A stretch of DNA of 64,000 bases from Schistocerca nitens (lineage: Eukaryota; Arthropoda; Insecta; Orthoptera; Acrididae). Below are positions 30,340-41,556 of this stretch, piece by piece (within the stretch, counting starts at the first letter, position 1; every line of letters starts with the position of its first letter). The notes under the pieces are model-generated. The model had not been told where the DNA came from. It saw only the letters and a list, made by a program, of their open reading frames with translations, and did no database searches. Position numbers and translations under genes: made by a program. The DNA is taken from contig NC_064616.1 in NCBI RefSeq assembly GCF_023898315.1, positions 707,511,389 through 707,575,388 on the forward strand, written 5' to 3'.

Positions 30340-32265
30340 AGCACTGACAATGCTGAACATCATTGGACAAAGTTCAAGAGCATTGGATATATGCTTTAAA
30401 AAGATATGTGCTGAGCAGAGTTGTTAGGGATGGAAAAGACTCACTGACATTTGACAGCCATGTTAGCAAGCTGCTACAGAAGCAATGTGTGCTTCACCAA
30501 CTTTACAGAAAGTCCTAAGAAATTTTGATCTAATGTCAAAGTAATAAATGGATCAAAACCATCTGCCCAGACACTCTGTAACCATAATGACATTCAAACA
30601 AAGGAAGACATAGAAAAGACCAAATTCCTAAACATCTTTTTCAAAAACTGTTTCATAGAGGAAGATTGCATGGTAGTGCCTCCTTTAAATCTTCACACAC
30701 ACAGCAAAATGGCTGATACTTAAATAACTGACCATGGGTTAGAAAAGCAACTGAAATCACTCAAAAGATGGAAGACAATTTGACATGACAGGATACCAAT
30801 ATCATTCTACATGGAATATACCAAAGAACTTGCCCTTCTTCAAGTATCAGTGTACCATAGATCTTTGGAGGAGCAAAGTGTTCCTGATGATTGGAAATAA
30901 GCACAGATCATTCCCATTTCAAGAAGGGTCATTGAGCAGACATACAAAACTATAGGCCTATATCTCTGATGTCAGTTAGTTGCAGAATTTCAGAACATAT
31001 TTTATGGTCATGTATTATGAAATTTATGGAGACTGAAAATGTCCTCTGTAGGAATCAACATGGGTTCCAAAAATGATCATGTGAAACCCAGCTCACTCTG
31101 TCTGACTCCAAGACCCAGCAAGTGGTAGATGCTGGTACCCAGGCAGATTCTATGGTCCTTGACTTCCATAAGGCATCTGATACAGTTCTGCAATGCCGGC
31201 TAATGAACAAAATGCAAGCATATGTAATATCAGAACAACTATTTGATTAGATTCCGGAGTTTCTAGCAAATAGAACACATCAGGTCATTCTTGATGAAGA
31301 GAAGTCTTCAGACAAATAGGTGACTTTGGGAATACCCCAGGGGAGTGTTATACTGTAGGTCCATTATTTTTCACGGTATGTATAAATGACATATTAGACA
31401 ACATCAAAAAATTCTATGAGGCTTTTTGTGGATGATGGTGTTGTATACAGAAAAGTTGCAACACAAAAAAGTTGTCATGAAATACAGGAAGACCCACAGA
31501 GGATCAACATTTGGTGTAGGAGGTGGCAGCTGACCCTCAACATAAACAAATTTAACATGTTGCATATGCATGGAAAGAAATACTCGTTATTGTAATTTTA
31601 CACAATTGCAGAACAATCACTGAATGCAGTTAATTCCATAAAATATCTAGGATTATGAGTATGGAGAATTTAAAGTGAAATGACAACATAAAACTAATTG
31701 CGAAAAAGGCAGATGCCCGAATGAAATTCATTGGGACAATCATTAGGAAATGTAGTCCATGAACAAAGGAGGAAGCTTACAAAGCCCTCGCTCAACCAAT
31801 GCTAGAATATTGCTTGTCAGTATGGGACCTGTACCAGACGTGATTTATAGAGGAGATACAGAAGATCCAGAGAAGAGCAGCACATTTTGTTACAATCTCA
31901 TTTAGTAATCCTGAAATCATCACAGAGTGGACACTGCAAGAGAGACATTCTGCATACATTCCCAGAAGAGTCAACAAATGTGCTGCTTCTTCCTATGTAT
32001 ATCTCGTGAAAAGACCATGAACACAAAATAAGAGAGATTCAAGCCCACACAGAGACTTATCAAAAACAATTCTTCCCAAGAAATATTTGCAACTGGAACG
32101 GGAAAAGAGGGAAGTGACAGTGGTAAAGAAACTCCTCCACACACCACATGGTGGCTTGCAGAGTATGGATGCAGGTGCAGATGTCCAACTGGCAATGATT
32201 GTGTGCTCCCTGCTCCGATGGACCAACATGTGGAGTATGACATGCAAACTCCAAAGCAATTATTT
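30340..32265 (+). mobile_element. Ancient LINE copy (same family as 315-1946)
   Basis: Plus-strand, decayed. RT pieces can be followed through frame changes: a LYHRSLEEQSVPDDWK-like region at 30860, an NYRPISL-equivalent at 30955, QHGFQK at 31060, and a GNTPGECYTVGPLFF-type motif B at 31340. FVDDGVVYRKV follows near 31430 (catalytic box FVDD). The 3' end has the characteristic ccacacaccacatggtggc, then ggatgcaggtgcagatg. More than ten stops are present. Confidence 0.8.
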
Positions 32266-32404
32266 TATAAACTGAGTAACAGTTATCATATTCAAATTGC
32301 ATTTATTTTTAACTCAGGTCAAACACTCTTATTTTAAACTCAGTGACATTTCAACTCCTTATGCATCTATGGTTGCTTACATACAGGGTGGTTTCAACTC
32401 TGAG

Positions 32405-32459
<55 letters not shown>
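32405..32459. repeat. (TG)n microsatellite
   Basis: An almost uninterrupted tg dinucleotide tract of about 54 bases. Confidence 0.97.
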
Positions 32460-32460
<1 letters not shown>

Positions 32461-33107
32461 ATGACTATCCAAGAAAAGGCTAAAATTAGTTTTGGAAAAT
32501 TAAAGAGGGAAGATGTCACCACTTAATATTGAGAGTTGAAAGAGCTAGTGCAGACGATGATGCAGCTAAAGAATATCTTAACATTTTGAAAAGAATTATT
32601 GTAAGAGTTGGATACTGACCTGAATAAGTTTTCATTACTGACAAGACAGGACTCTATCAGAAGCAAATGTCTGCAAGAACTTACATTTCAAAATCTGGAA
32701 AGTCCGCATCTGGATATAACATGTCAAAAGGACAATTAAGCATGCTCTTTGGTACTGTGCAACAGGTAATTTTAAGCTGAAACCACTGTTAGTATATGTT
32801 TACAAAAATCCAATTAGTTTTAAAGGGCTGAACAAGAAACAGTTGCCTGTCATTTGGAGATCCAGAGATCTAACAAGAAAGGTTAGATGACTAAAATTTT
32901 CTTTGAAGACTGGTTTAAAAATTACTTTTGCCCCCTTCTCCGCAAAAAAGGACAATAACTTAAGCAAGAAGGCATTACTTATTTCAAATAATATTCCAGG
33001 ACATCAGATTATCATGAACTGGAGTCTGAGTATCTTCCCAAGAATACAACAGCTCTGCTCCAGTCAGTGAATCAGGGTACAATAGCCACTTTTAAGTCTT
33101 ATTACCA
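32460..33107 (+). pseudogene. pogo/Tigger-like DDE transposase fragment
   Basis: The pieces read FITDKTGLYQKQMSARTYIS, then SKSGKSASGYNMSKGQLSML, then a KNPISFKGLNKK-like segment, then PGHQIIMNW-like. The end reads LPKNTTALLQSVNQGTIATF. These follow in order the first Asp box (VFxxDETGL), the GxK.SKxRLTLL block and the LPPNTTxLxQPxDQGVIxxFK signature of Tigger transposases. At least six stops or frame changes occur. The sequence is cut at FKSYYQ, where the CR1-like LINE begins. Confidence 0.8.
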
Positions 33108-33593
33108 GGTCACAAACTTTTTCAAGCCTAGTGCAGATCTGAGTCAGGTAACAGAGGATGTAGGTGCTTTATGCAAGGATTTCACAAAGGAGGATGCCGT
33201 GGTTATAGTGGGTGGTCCAGGAAATAGCATTGGCAGAGACTCTGAATATTCCATAGAGAGTGACCTGGTGAAGATAGTATCAGCAATGAAGCATACGAGT
33301 GTGGGATTTGTGTCTGTGTTGAGACGCCATGATCGGCCTCATTTGAACTCTTCCGTAGGGAGGGTGAACTTGGAGTTGGAGTGGCTGCTTCGGACGGATA
33401 TAGGGTCCCATATTGGTTTGATTCCTGTAGATGCTATCGATAGGTGGGACTACAGTAGGCATGGCCTTCACCTCAATAGGAAAGGAAAGGGAAAACTGTC
33501 TGGGTTGATTGCAGAAAACTTAAGGGGGGACACTGACACAAGTGGTAAAATACCAGTGGTCACAGGTGTCAGAGGGATGCCTTTTTTAGGATA
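33108..33593 (+). pseudogene. LINE ORF1 C-terminal part, SGNH esterase-like
   Basis: The 161 codons from VTNFFKPSADLSQVTEDV through AVVIVGGPGNSIGRDSE, HTSVGFVSVLRRHDRPHLN and SHIGLIPVDAIDRWDYSRHG to GLHLNRKGKGKLSGLIAENL fit the second half of the esterase (SGNH-fold) ORF1 known from CR1/L2-type LINEs. The DYSRHGLHLN segment matches the terminal Asp-x-x-His block. The N-terminal part with the nucleophile is missing. Because the upstream pogo remnant happens to be in frame, a hybrid open frame starts at 33067; that fusion is an accident of insertion. Confidence 0.7.
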
Positions 33594-33767
33594 GGGAAGG
33601 AGGAAAGAAAACGAGTTTTAAGAGAGATTGGCAGACACACTCAGTTTGAGAAAACAGATGAACAAGAGTCAGATTTTATCATACAGCCTCCATTTAAACA
33701 GTGTTTAACAGAAAGTAATCAGAAACTGCCAGTTCATCTTCGCCAAAGCAGTTACAATCCCATTAGT

Positions 33768-36437
33768 ATGCAGTATCAGTTATCTTTATTACACCAGAAC
33801 ATTCCGGGACTTAGAAATAAAGTTGATGAACTACTCATTTGTATCGATGAAATGAATTCATCTAACCAAATTGACATAATCTGCCTCTCTGAACATCAAG
33901 TGACCACTGATATTGATATGTTAAACATTTCAGGATTTAAGCTAGCTTCCTACTTCTGCAGAGTAGAAATGGATGGAGGAGGAGTTGCCACATTTATCAA
34001 AAACTGCCATAAATTCAAGAACATTGACATTAATAAATTCTGTTTAGGGCAGCATCTAGAAGCATGTGCAACAGAAGTAGAGTTCCATAACAGAGCCTAT
34101 AAAATAATAACTATTTACCGAGCACCTGCAGGAAATTATAATCTATTCTTAGATCATCTAGACACTCTTTTGGGTTATTTAACAGGAAGAAACAAAGACA
34201 TTTTGATTGGTGGTGACTTTAATACAGATTTTCTAATGCAATCTACCAATAAACATTCACTGCAGTTACTAATGTTGTCTTTCAATCTAACTCACACTGT
34301 AAACTTTCCAACTAGGATCACTAAATCCTCAAGGACAGCCATTGATAACATTTTTATAGACAAATCAAAGGAACAAAATCATATCATAAAACCTGTTATA
34401 AATGGACTATCAGATCATGACATGCAGCTCCTTGTTTTAGATGTAAATTCTAAGCAGATTATCAAGACTGCTAAATCTGAGTACAGGAGAGTAGTCAATC
34501 AACCAAAAATTGAGTGTTTTAGAAAACTGCTCAAAGATATGAACTGGAAAGATGTTTATAGTGCACATGACATGAATAAAAAATATAACACATTCATGAA
34601 CAATGTCAGTACCATGTTTGAAAACTGTTTTCCTCCAAAAGTTACTCAAATTAAACAGAAGTCTATAATAAAACCATGGATTACACAAGGAATAAAGATT
34701 TCATGTAAGACAAAAAGGAAAATGTATCTGTCGACCAAGAATAGCTCCAATGCTGATGACTTAGCTAAATACAAGGAATACTGTAAAACATTAAAAAAAG
34801 TAATTCAGACGTCTAAACAAATGCACTACGAGAAGAAGATAGCAATGTCAGGGAACAAAATAAAAACAATATGGGATATAGTGAAAGAGCAGACTGGCAG
34901 AACCAGAAAGGAACAGGAGCAAATAGCACTAAGGGTAGATGACACATTAGTAACTGATGGGCATAGTGTGGCAAATCTATTGAACAAGTACTTTATATCT
35001 GTTACTGATAGAATGGGACTTTCAGGATCAGTAAATAATGCCCTTGAATATCTGTAACTAGCCTTCACAAATAGCTTCAAGGACATGAATATATCACTCA
35101 CTTCACCAAAAGAAATAACGTCCATAATAAAATCTTTAAAAACAAAGCATTCTAGTGGGTACGATGAAATATCAACAAAGTTAATTAAGGCATGTTCTTG
35201 TGAGTTTAGTACAATTCTAAGTTACTTGTGTAACCAGTCAGTTATAACTGGGACATTTCCTGACTGCCTAAAATATGCAGGTGTTAAGCCTCTATTCAAG
35301 AAAGGGGATAAAGAGATACCATCAAACTACAGACCAATTTCACTTTTGCCAGCATTCTCAAAAATTTTAGAAAAAGTAATGTACAGGCAGCTGCTCAACC
35401 ATCTGACCACAAATAACATATTATCAAGAACACAGTTTGGATTTCTGAAGGGTTCTGATATCGAGAAGGCTATTTACACCTACAGTGAAAATGTACTTAA
35501 TTCATTAAATAACAAATTACAAGCAGCAGGTATTTTCTGTGATTTGTCAAAGGCATTTGATTGTGTGAACCACAACATCCTTTTAAGTAAATTAGAATTC
35601 TATGGTGTCACGGGCAGTGCTGCAAAATGGTTCAAGTCATACCTCACTAACAGGAAACAAAGGGTGTCAGTGCAAGGGACTAGTGATTTAAGTCATCAGT
35701 CATCATCAGAATGGGAAGAAATTACATTTGGTGTCCCACAAGGATCCATCTTAGGGCCATTGCTTTTTCTTGTGTACATTAATGATCTATCATCAGTTAC
35801 ACTGCCAGAAGCAGAGTTCGTTTTGTTTGCAGATGACACAAGTATTGCAATAAATAGTATGTCAAGTGTAGTTCTAGAAAGATCTGCTAATGATATTTTC
35901 ATGGATATTAATAAATGGTTTAAAGCCAACTCACTGACATTAAACTTCGAAAAGACTCACTATATGCAATTCAGAACCTGTAAGAGGTTTCCACCCAGCA
36001 TATGCATAAAATACGAAGAAGAGCAGATAGAAGAGGTTGACAGTCTTAAATTCCTGGGCTTACAACTTGATAATAAATTCAGTTGGGAAGAGCACACCAC
36101 AGAACTGCAGAAACGCCTTAACAAATCTGTATTTGCAATTCGAGTGTTAGCAGACATAGGCGACATAAAAATGAAAATGCTTGCATACTTTGCCTACTTT
36201 CATTCCATAATGTCATATGGTATAATATATTGGGGTAACTCTTCAAGTCAAACAAAAGTTTTCAGAGTCCAAAAGCGTGTAATACGTATTATTTGTGGAG
36301 TAAATTCACGGACGTCCTGTAGAACTGGGTATACTAACTACTGCCTCTCAGTATATTTACTCATTAATGAAATTTGTCATAATTTTTTATATGGCAACAC
36401 CACTGAGCAGGCATTTCAAGTAATCATCAGCAGTTGA
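33768..36437 (+). pseudogene. LINE ORF2: AP endonuclease and reverse transcriptase, one nonsense codon
   Basis: ATG at 33768 (MQYQLSLLHQNIPGLRNKVD). The endonuclease has IDIICLSEHQVTTDIDM (Glu), DILIGGDFNTDFLMQS (Asp/Asn), RTAIDNIFID and NGLSDHDMQLLVLD (SDH). The RT has SNYRPISLLPAFSKILEKVM, AGIFCDLSKAFDCVNHNILL, FGVPQGSILGPLLFLVYIND and EFVLFADDTSIAI (FADD). The only break in ~2.5 kb is TAA at 35055-35057, after NNALEYL; the frame continues straight through with LAFTNSFKD. The C-terminus diverges after residue ~850. The protein would nick DNA and prime cDNA synthesis. Confidence 0.92.
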
Positions 36438-36640
36438 GGTCGCACAAGGCAGACTATTAGCTTCTCTTCGTGTGGCACTTGTCACTCTATGGTATGCATA
36501 TATTTTTTTTATCTAAGACCTATAAACTCCTCAGTCTGGGATCTATTCACCCCATCTTTCATTAGGCCAACATTGCTGGAGGTTTCTATAATGCATTATA
36601 TATCTCTTTTTATACCCCAGTGTTGTAATAAACAGGGGGA
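36438..36640. other. No gene recognised
   Basis: A short AT-rich spacer between the LINE 3' end and the polymerase remnant. It may hold the unrecognised LINE tail. Confidence 0.35.
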
Positions 36641-38900
36641 GTGACAAGTTTCATAGAACTTAGCACTCTGGACATAATGGTAAATCACTGTGCACATCAT
36701 GCAAACTATTATGAGATGCCATGTCCACCTCCATGACATATTCTATGTCATCATCAACTGCCACACCTTTGCTATCACCTAACCTGATGATTTCTTCTTC
36801 AGACAGCCATTGAGACCCTCCAATTGGCAAAGATTGTTTCATGGTGTCCCTGTATAAATTGTTTACATACAAGTATAGGATGTAAATTAAATCACTGGAT
36901 TTGTTTAACTTTTAAAACATATGGGGGTTATCTGCTTTGGCATGCCTATGAACACATTGGAAAAACCCCCACGAATCCCGCACTTGAAAAACAGCAATAT
37001 GTCAACAATAGTGTAGCAGAATACAGGATCTGGCGTGAATGGTTCCAGACATATAGTCTGGAATTTCTTGGAAATACCTGTAAGTAACCATACATCTGTG
37101 TCCATGGAAGTTTGGCATACTCCTCTAAATCAGATATGTCGAACTACTGCCAAATATTCACTGCATGCCCATGTTGTGGGTCAGTTATGGTATTACCTGG
37201 TAAAATTAATGGAAAATATGATTATGTTGGGCATTTGGTTTCATTGAGTTTCTCCATCAGATCCAGATATTCAAAGACCCCTTTCTTTGTCATGAGTTGA
37301 AACTTAGCATAACTGGGATGTGCTTTTTTGGGTGAGGTACATGTCTTCCTGATGCATAGCTTTAGCAAATTTCTGAAGTGGTGCATGCATAAATCACAGT
37401 GAGTTCAAGAAGTGCATCATAATATTTGGGATGATTCACTAGGAAAGTGAACTATATTTTTGCATGCTCTCAGGTAGGACACTAATGTGATAATTGGACT
37501 CAACAAAGGAATAAGCATCATTCCTGCTCAAACTGTGGAAAAAAGGGTATGTATTATGGTAGTTGGTAGATCAGGTTACATTAATAGTGTGCTGCAGAGT
37601 GGAACTTGCCAGTTAGAAGACAAAGATCCTTGTGTGGTATTTCAGCATTTCTGTCTAATGGCAGCCCAAAAATATAGCAGTTAACTGCTCCTTTGTATAG
37701 TGCTTCATTTTCCTGCGATTTGGTCATGGGAATGTTGGTGCAATGAATCACATCAACTTCCCTTGCAAGTTATTCAAGTTCAGAGAGCAACCATCTTGCA
37801 GAATCTTCCCTGATATGTAGTCAAAAATAATTATGACTCAAGTCAGATGCACGTACAATCTGATACGCAGTCACATAAGATATGTAAAATTATGTGAAGG
37901 TGGTATGTGAGACAGTGGTGTCACCCTGCACCACAGGAGTGAAGAGGTACTCAAAGTCAGCATATACAACAAAGGGGACACACTCCTGGGGATGAAAATT
38001 CTTATATTTTAAGAACTTGTTCACTTTGAGAGGCACACCCACACATACCAGTTCCTGTGTAGGCAATCTGGCAGGTGCTTTGCTAACCACTCACTTGAAG
38101 CAAATGGGTTGAGACATTTAGGGCAAATATGGTATGGACATTTATGTTTTAACAGTTGGGATAACATTAGGTAGGACATGTTTTTGACCCAGCAGAAGTG
38201 TTATTTTTCTTCCTAAGAGAACAGCAACAAGATTAGATGTTTCTGGCACTGACAATAAAAATCAGAGAAGTGAGAGGGTCCAGCATCTTTATTTTCCCAT
38301 GGCTTGCATTCATTGAGGTGATAAACATAGGTAGATATACTGGGATTCTCCCTCTCAAAATTTAGTTATGTCCTGAAGTTTAATGATGAAATCAATACCA
38401 TTAATTTATAATGCTCACAAATATTATACACATTGTATTTACTTGTACACTGTGTATCTTCCTTGTAATTTTTTTCACAAGCCAAAAGTGACCACACAAA
38501 GCAAAAGTCATTATCATTATTGTAGACATTAATAATGGCTTGTCTCCTACGTATGGCCTCTGGAAAATGTATATAGAGGACACCCATTTCATGGGTCAAA
38601 AGCATATGAGTGAATGTCAAAGTGAATTACTCTGCTGAGTGCCTTACCAGACTCTATCTCCCACATTTCAGAAAATTGGGCCTGTATGACATTCCATGTG
38701 AAAGTCATTAAAGCACCCATTAATTTAGGCACCCCACAATATCACACAATTTTCCCACCCACATGTTGCCCAGATTATTTTGGCGATGCTGCAGAAGTTT
38801 TGTAGGGAATCCTTTACACATCCTCCATACAGTCCCAGTCTCTCCCCCTGGAATTTTCATATTTTTGGAGCCCTGAAGAAAGACATTCATGGTCATTGAT
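36640..38900 (-). pseudogene. Type-B DNA polymerase (Maverick/Polinton or virus type) remnant
   Basis: Read from right to left. ATG-less N-terminal pieces include VLYIHFPEAIRRRQAIINVY, then NNDNDFCFVWSLLACEKNY (38350-38600). A finger-like ICPKCLNPFAS...HLPDC lies at about 38060-38130. The exonuclease I motif in VPFVVYADFEYLFTPV gives the metal-binding Asp and Glu (about 37940-37980). Eroded middle pieces follow, then LFFKCGIRGGFSNVFIGMPK at 36960-37010. The start of the palm, YVNNLYRDTMKQSLPIGGSQ, and a VDMASHNSLHDVHSDLPLCP segment lie at 36660-36872. The catalytic YxDTDS part is missing. Many stops are present. Confidence 0.75.
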
Positions 38901-39344
38901 TTGCTCCAGACAAATAGGTGCAGGCCTGAGTACAATTATGGTTCCATGAAGGCACTGACCATCTTGCCTCACAGTGGGATAAATGTATTAATAGTTATGG
39001 TAATTACTTTGGAAATAATAAACACTTACATGGTTCATATCTGTTTATTCTGCTGCATCAGTAGGAAGAGATCTAACACCTTCTTCAACAGTACTAATAA
39101 AGCCAAAGTCAGTTAAATGCAGATTCTTTGTTGTTGCAAATTTCAGCATTTTGTGCATTACAGCCATGAATGACAGGATTTTTCTGGCACCTCCCCCCCT
39201 CCAAAAAAAAAAGAAAATGTAATCTTATGGTGACCATGTGCACCATCAATTTAAAATAAATGTGTGTGTGTGTGTTTGTAGTGAATATTGTGTTATACTG
39301 TTGGTTTTACTTGTTTCAATGCATTCAGTATGTTTTCTTTCTTT
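38901..39344. other. Spacer; possible polymerase N-terminal remnant, short TG tract
   Basis: Minus-strand pieces between 38640 and 39120 may continue the polymerase N-terminus, but I could not align them. A tgtgtgtgtgtgtg tract lies at 39261-39276. Nothing else is recognised. Confidence 0.35.
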
Positions 39345-39925
39345 CTTTTTTTTTTTTTTTTTTTACTTTATTGTTATTTTAAAACCTGTACAACAGGCAG
39401 GCTGCCAGCAGCATTCTACGCTGCTCTTCAGCCATAGAAGACACAATGAGAAAAAACAGGAAGAATACACATATGTTACAGAACGGTGGGCAATAAAACA
39501 GTAGACACATAAGGACAAACACGGAGCCGTTCACACTCGACGATAAACCACAAGGCAAACTGTTGATACGACGCACAAACACTGAAGATGGCGATGGCAC
39601 AGGTGAATGATGAAGTGCGAGGGTGAACACTGAACACTAAACACGACAGCACACACGATACACTAATGGCGATGACCTCCGGCACGCGAAAGTCCACGTT
39701 GCGTGTGCAAGTCCGGGGACCTGCCAAGAAAGGAGGAGGGGGGTTGGGAGAGGGAGAGGGGAGAGCAGAGATGCCATGGGCAGAGGAGAGAGGAGGAAAG
39801 GAGGAAGGGGGAGGGGAAGCCCGGGGGAAGAGGGATGGAGGAAGAGGGATGGGGGGAAAAAGGAGAGAGAAGGGAGGGAGAGTGCCTAAAGGAAAGGACA
39901 CAGGAAGTGGGGGGGGGGGGGAGGA

Positions 39926-41442
39926 TCAAAGTTGATAGGAGGAGTAGATGGAAGGGAGGAGGACATCATCAGGGAGGGGGAGCTGGCGGAAGCCATCTTG
40001 GGAGAGTGTAAGGAGGGTGAAAAGATGGAGACCGGGCTTGACGTGGGAATACAGGCGCGGCAGCGGGCGGGGGTGGGAGAGGATGGGTGAGACAAGCGGA
40101 TGAGGAGGATCGAGTTTGCGGGAGGTGTACAGGATCCGTATCCTTTCAAGGAGGAGGTGAGGGAAGGGGATGAGATCATACAGGATCCACGTGGGGGAGG
40201 GGAGACGGATGCGATAGGCGAGGCGGGGAGCATGGCGTTCAAGGATTTGGAGGGATGTATAAAAGGTAGGGGGGGCGGAGAACCAGGCCAGATGGGCGTA
40301 ACAAAGGATAGGGCGGATGAGGGATTTATAGGTGTGGAGGATGGTGGAGGGGTCCAGACCCCACGTATGGCCGGAAAGGAGCTTGAGGAGACGGAGTTGG
40401 GAGTGTGCCTTGGCTTGGATTGTCCAGAGATGGGGAGTCCAGGAGAGGTGACGGTCGAGGGTGACGCCAAGGTACTTAAGGGTGGGAGTGAGGACGATAG
40501 GAAGGCCATAGATGGTGAGATAGAAATCAAGGAGGCGGAAGGAAGGCGTGGTTTTGCCTACAATGACCGCCTGGGTTTTGGAGGGATTGACCTTGAGCAA
40601 CCACTGGTTGCACCAAGCGGTGAACCGGTCAAGATGGGATTGGAGAAGGTGTTGGGAGTGCTGCAGGGTGGGGGCAAGGGCAAGGAAGGCGGTGTCATCG
40701 GCAAACTGGAGGAGGTGGACGGGGGGTGACGGCGGCGGCATGTCCGCCGTATACAAAAGGTACAGAAGGGGGGAGAGAACGGAGCCTTGGGGCACACCGG
40801 CGGAGGGGAAAAGGTGTAGGAGTCGGTGTTATGGATGGTGACGTAGGAAGGACGGTGGGAGAGAAAGGAGCCGATCAGACGGACGTAGTTAATGGGAAGG
40901 GCGAAGGTTTGGAGCTTGAAGAGGAGACCGGAATGCCATACGTGGTCATAAGCTCATTCGAGGTCCAGGGAGAGGAAGGTCGCGGAGCGATGGGAATTAA
41001 GCTGGTCGGAAAGGAGATGAGTGAGGTGAAGGAGAAGATCGTCGGAAGAGAAGGACGGCCGAAAGCCACTCTGGGTAACGGGAAGGAGGCGGTGCTGGCG
41101 GAGATGCTGGTGGATGCGGTGGGTGAGGATAGATTCCAGGACCTTACTGAAGACCGAGGTAAGGCAGATGGGACGGTAGGAGGAGACGGCGGACGGTGGT
41201 TTGCCAGGTTTAAGGAACATCAGGATACGGGAGGTTTTCCACAGGTCGGGGTAGTAACCGGAGGACAGGACTACATTATAGAGCCTGGCCAGGACGGAGA
41301 GGAAAGAGACAGGAGCTTCATGAAGGTGATTGTAGGTGACACGATCGTGACCAGGAGTGGTGTTGCGTTTCATGCGGAGTGTAGCAATGAGATCCTGTGT
41401 AGTGATAGGGGCATTGAGTTCCGTGTGTGCAATGTTGTCCAA
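39926..41442 (-). pseudogene. Jockey ORF2 reverse transcriptase
   Basis: The N-terminal part (40954-41442) shows RMKRNTTPGHDRVTYNHLHE, then PSAVSSYRPICLTSVFSKVL and LLPVTQSGFRPSFSSDDLLL. It stops at the motif A region (SATFLSLDLE then TGA). After frame changes, the C-terminal part (39926-40795) gives MPQGSVLSPLLYLLYTADMP (motif B), VHLLQFADDTAFLALAPTLQ (FADD), then KYLGVTLDRHLSWTPHL and the thumb and tail. The domains are ordered normally, but a stop and a frameshift split the enzyme. Confidence 0.87.
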
Positions 41443-41556
41443 GTACTGGAAACCAGGAGCGAGGGGAGGGACAGAGGTGTCAGTTCGATCACGGACATCC
41501 GGGAAGAGGGAGTAATCGAACTGAGGATCATCGGGGATGGAAAAGACATCGGAGAG

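Larger units (their letters stand above)
33108..36437 (+). mobile_element. CR1-like LINE with esterase-type ORF1, 5' truncated
   Basis: The element begins inside ORF1, directly after the pogo frame, and runs through ORF2 (EN and RT). ORF1 and ORF2 pieces keep long frames, much better than the surrounding old repeats, so this is a more recent insertion. The 3' end is diverged after GVNSRTSC (about 36320) and no poly(A) or short tandem tail was identified. The right edge is uncertain. Confidence 0.85.
26340..39130. mobile_element. Relic of a double-jelly-roll virus or Maverick/Polinton-like element, split by insertions
   Basis: Capsid-type genes on the plus strand (26340-28600) and a type-B DNA polymerase on the minus strand (36640-38900) belong to the same kind of large, self-synthesising DNA element or endogenous virus. 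Between them are a Tc1 transposon (28686-30107), an old LINE (30340-32265), a pogo fragment (32460-33107) and a CR1-like LINE (33108-36437). All viral-type genes carry many stops and frameshifts. No terminal inverted repeats, integrase, ATPase or protease gene was found. It could be one element or two fragments side by side; single origin is an inference. Confidence 0.6.

Noticed and set aside
32405..32459. TG tract as a CRISPR-like or regulatory array
   Set aside because: It is a simple dinucleotide repeat without spacers.
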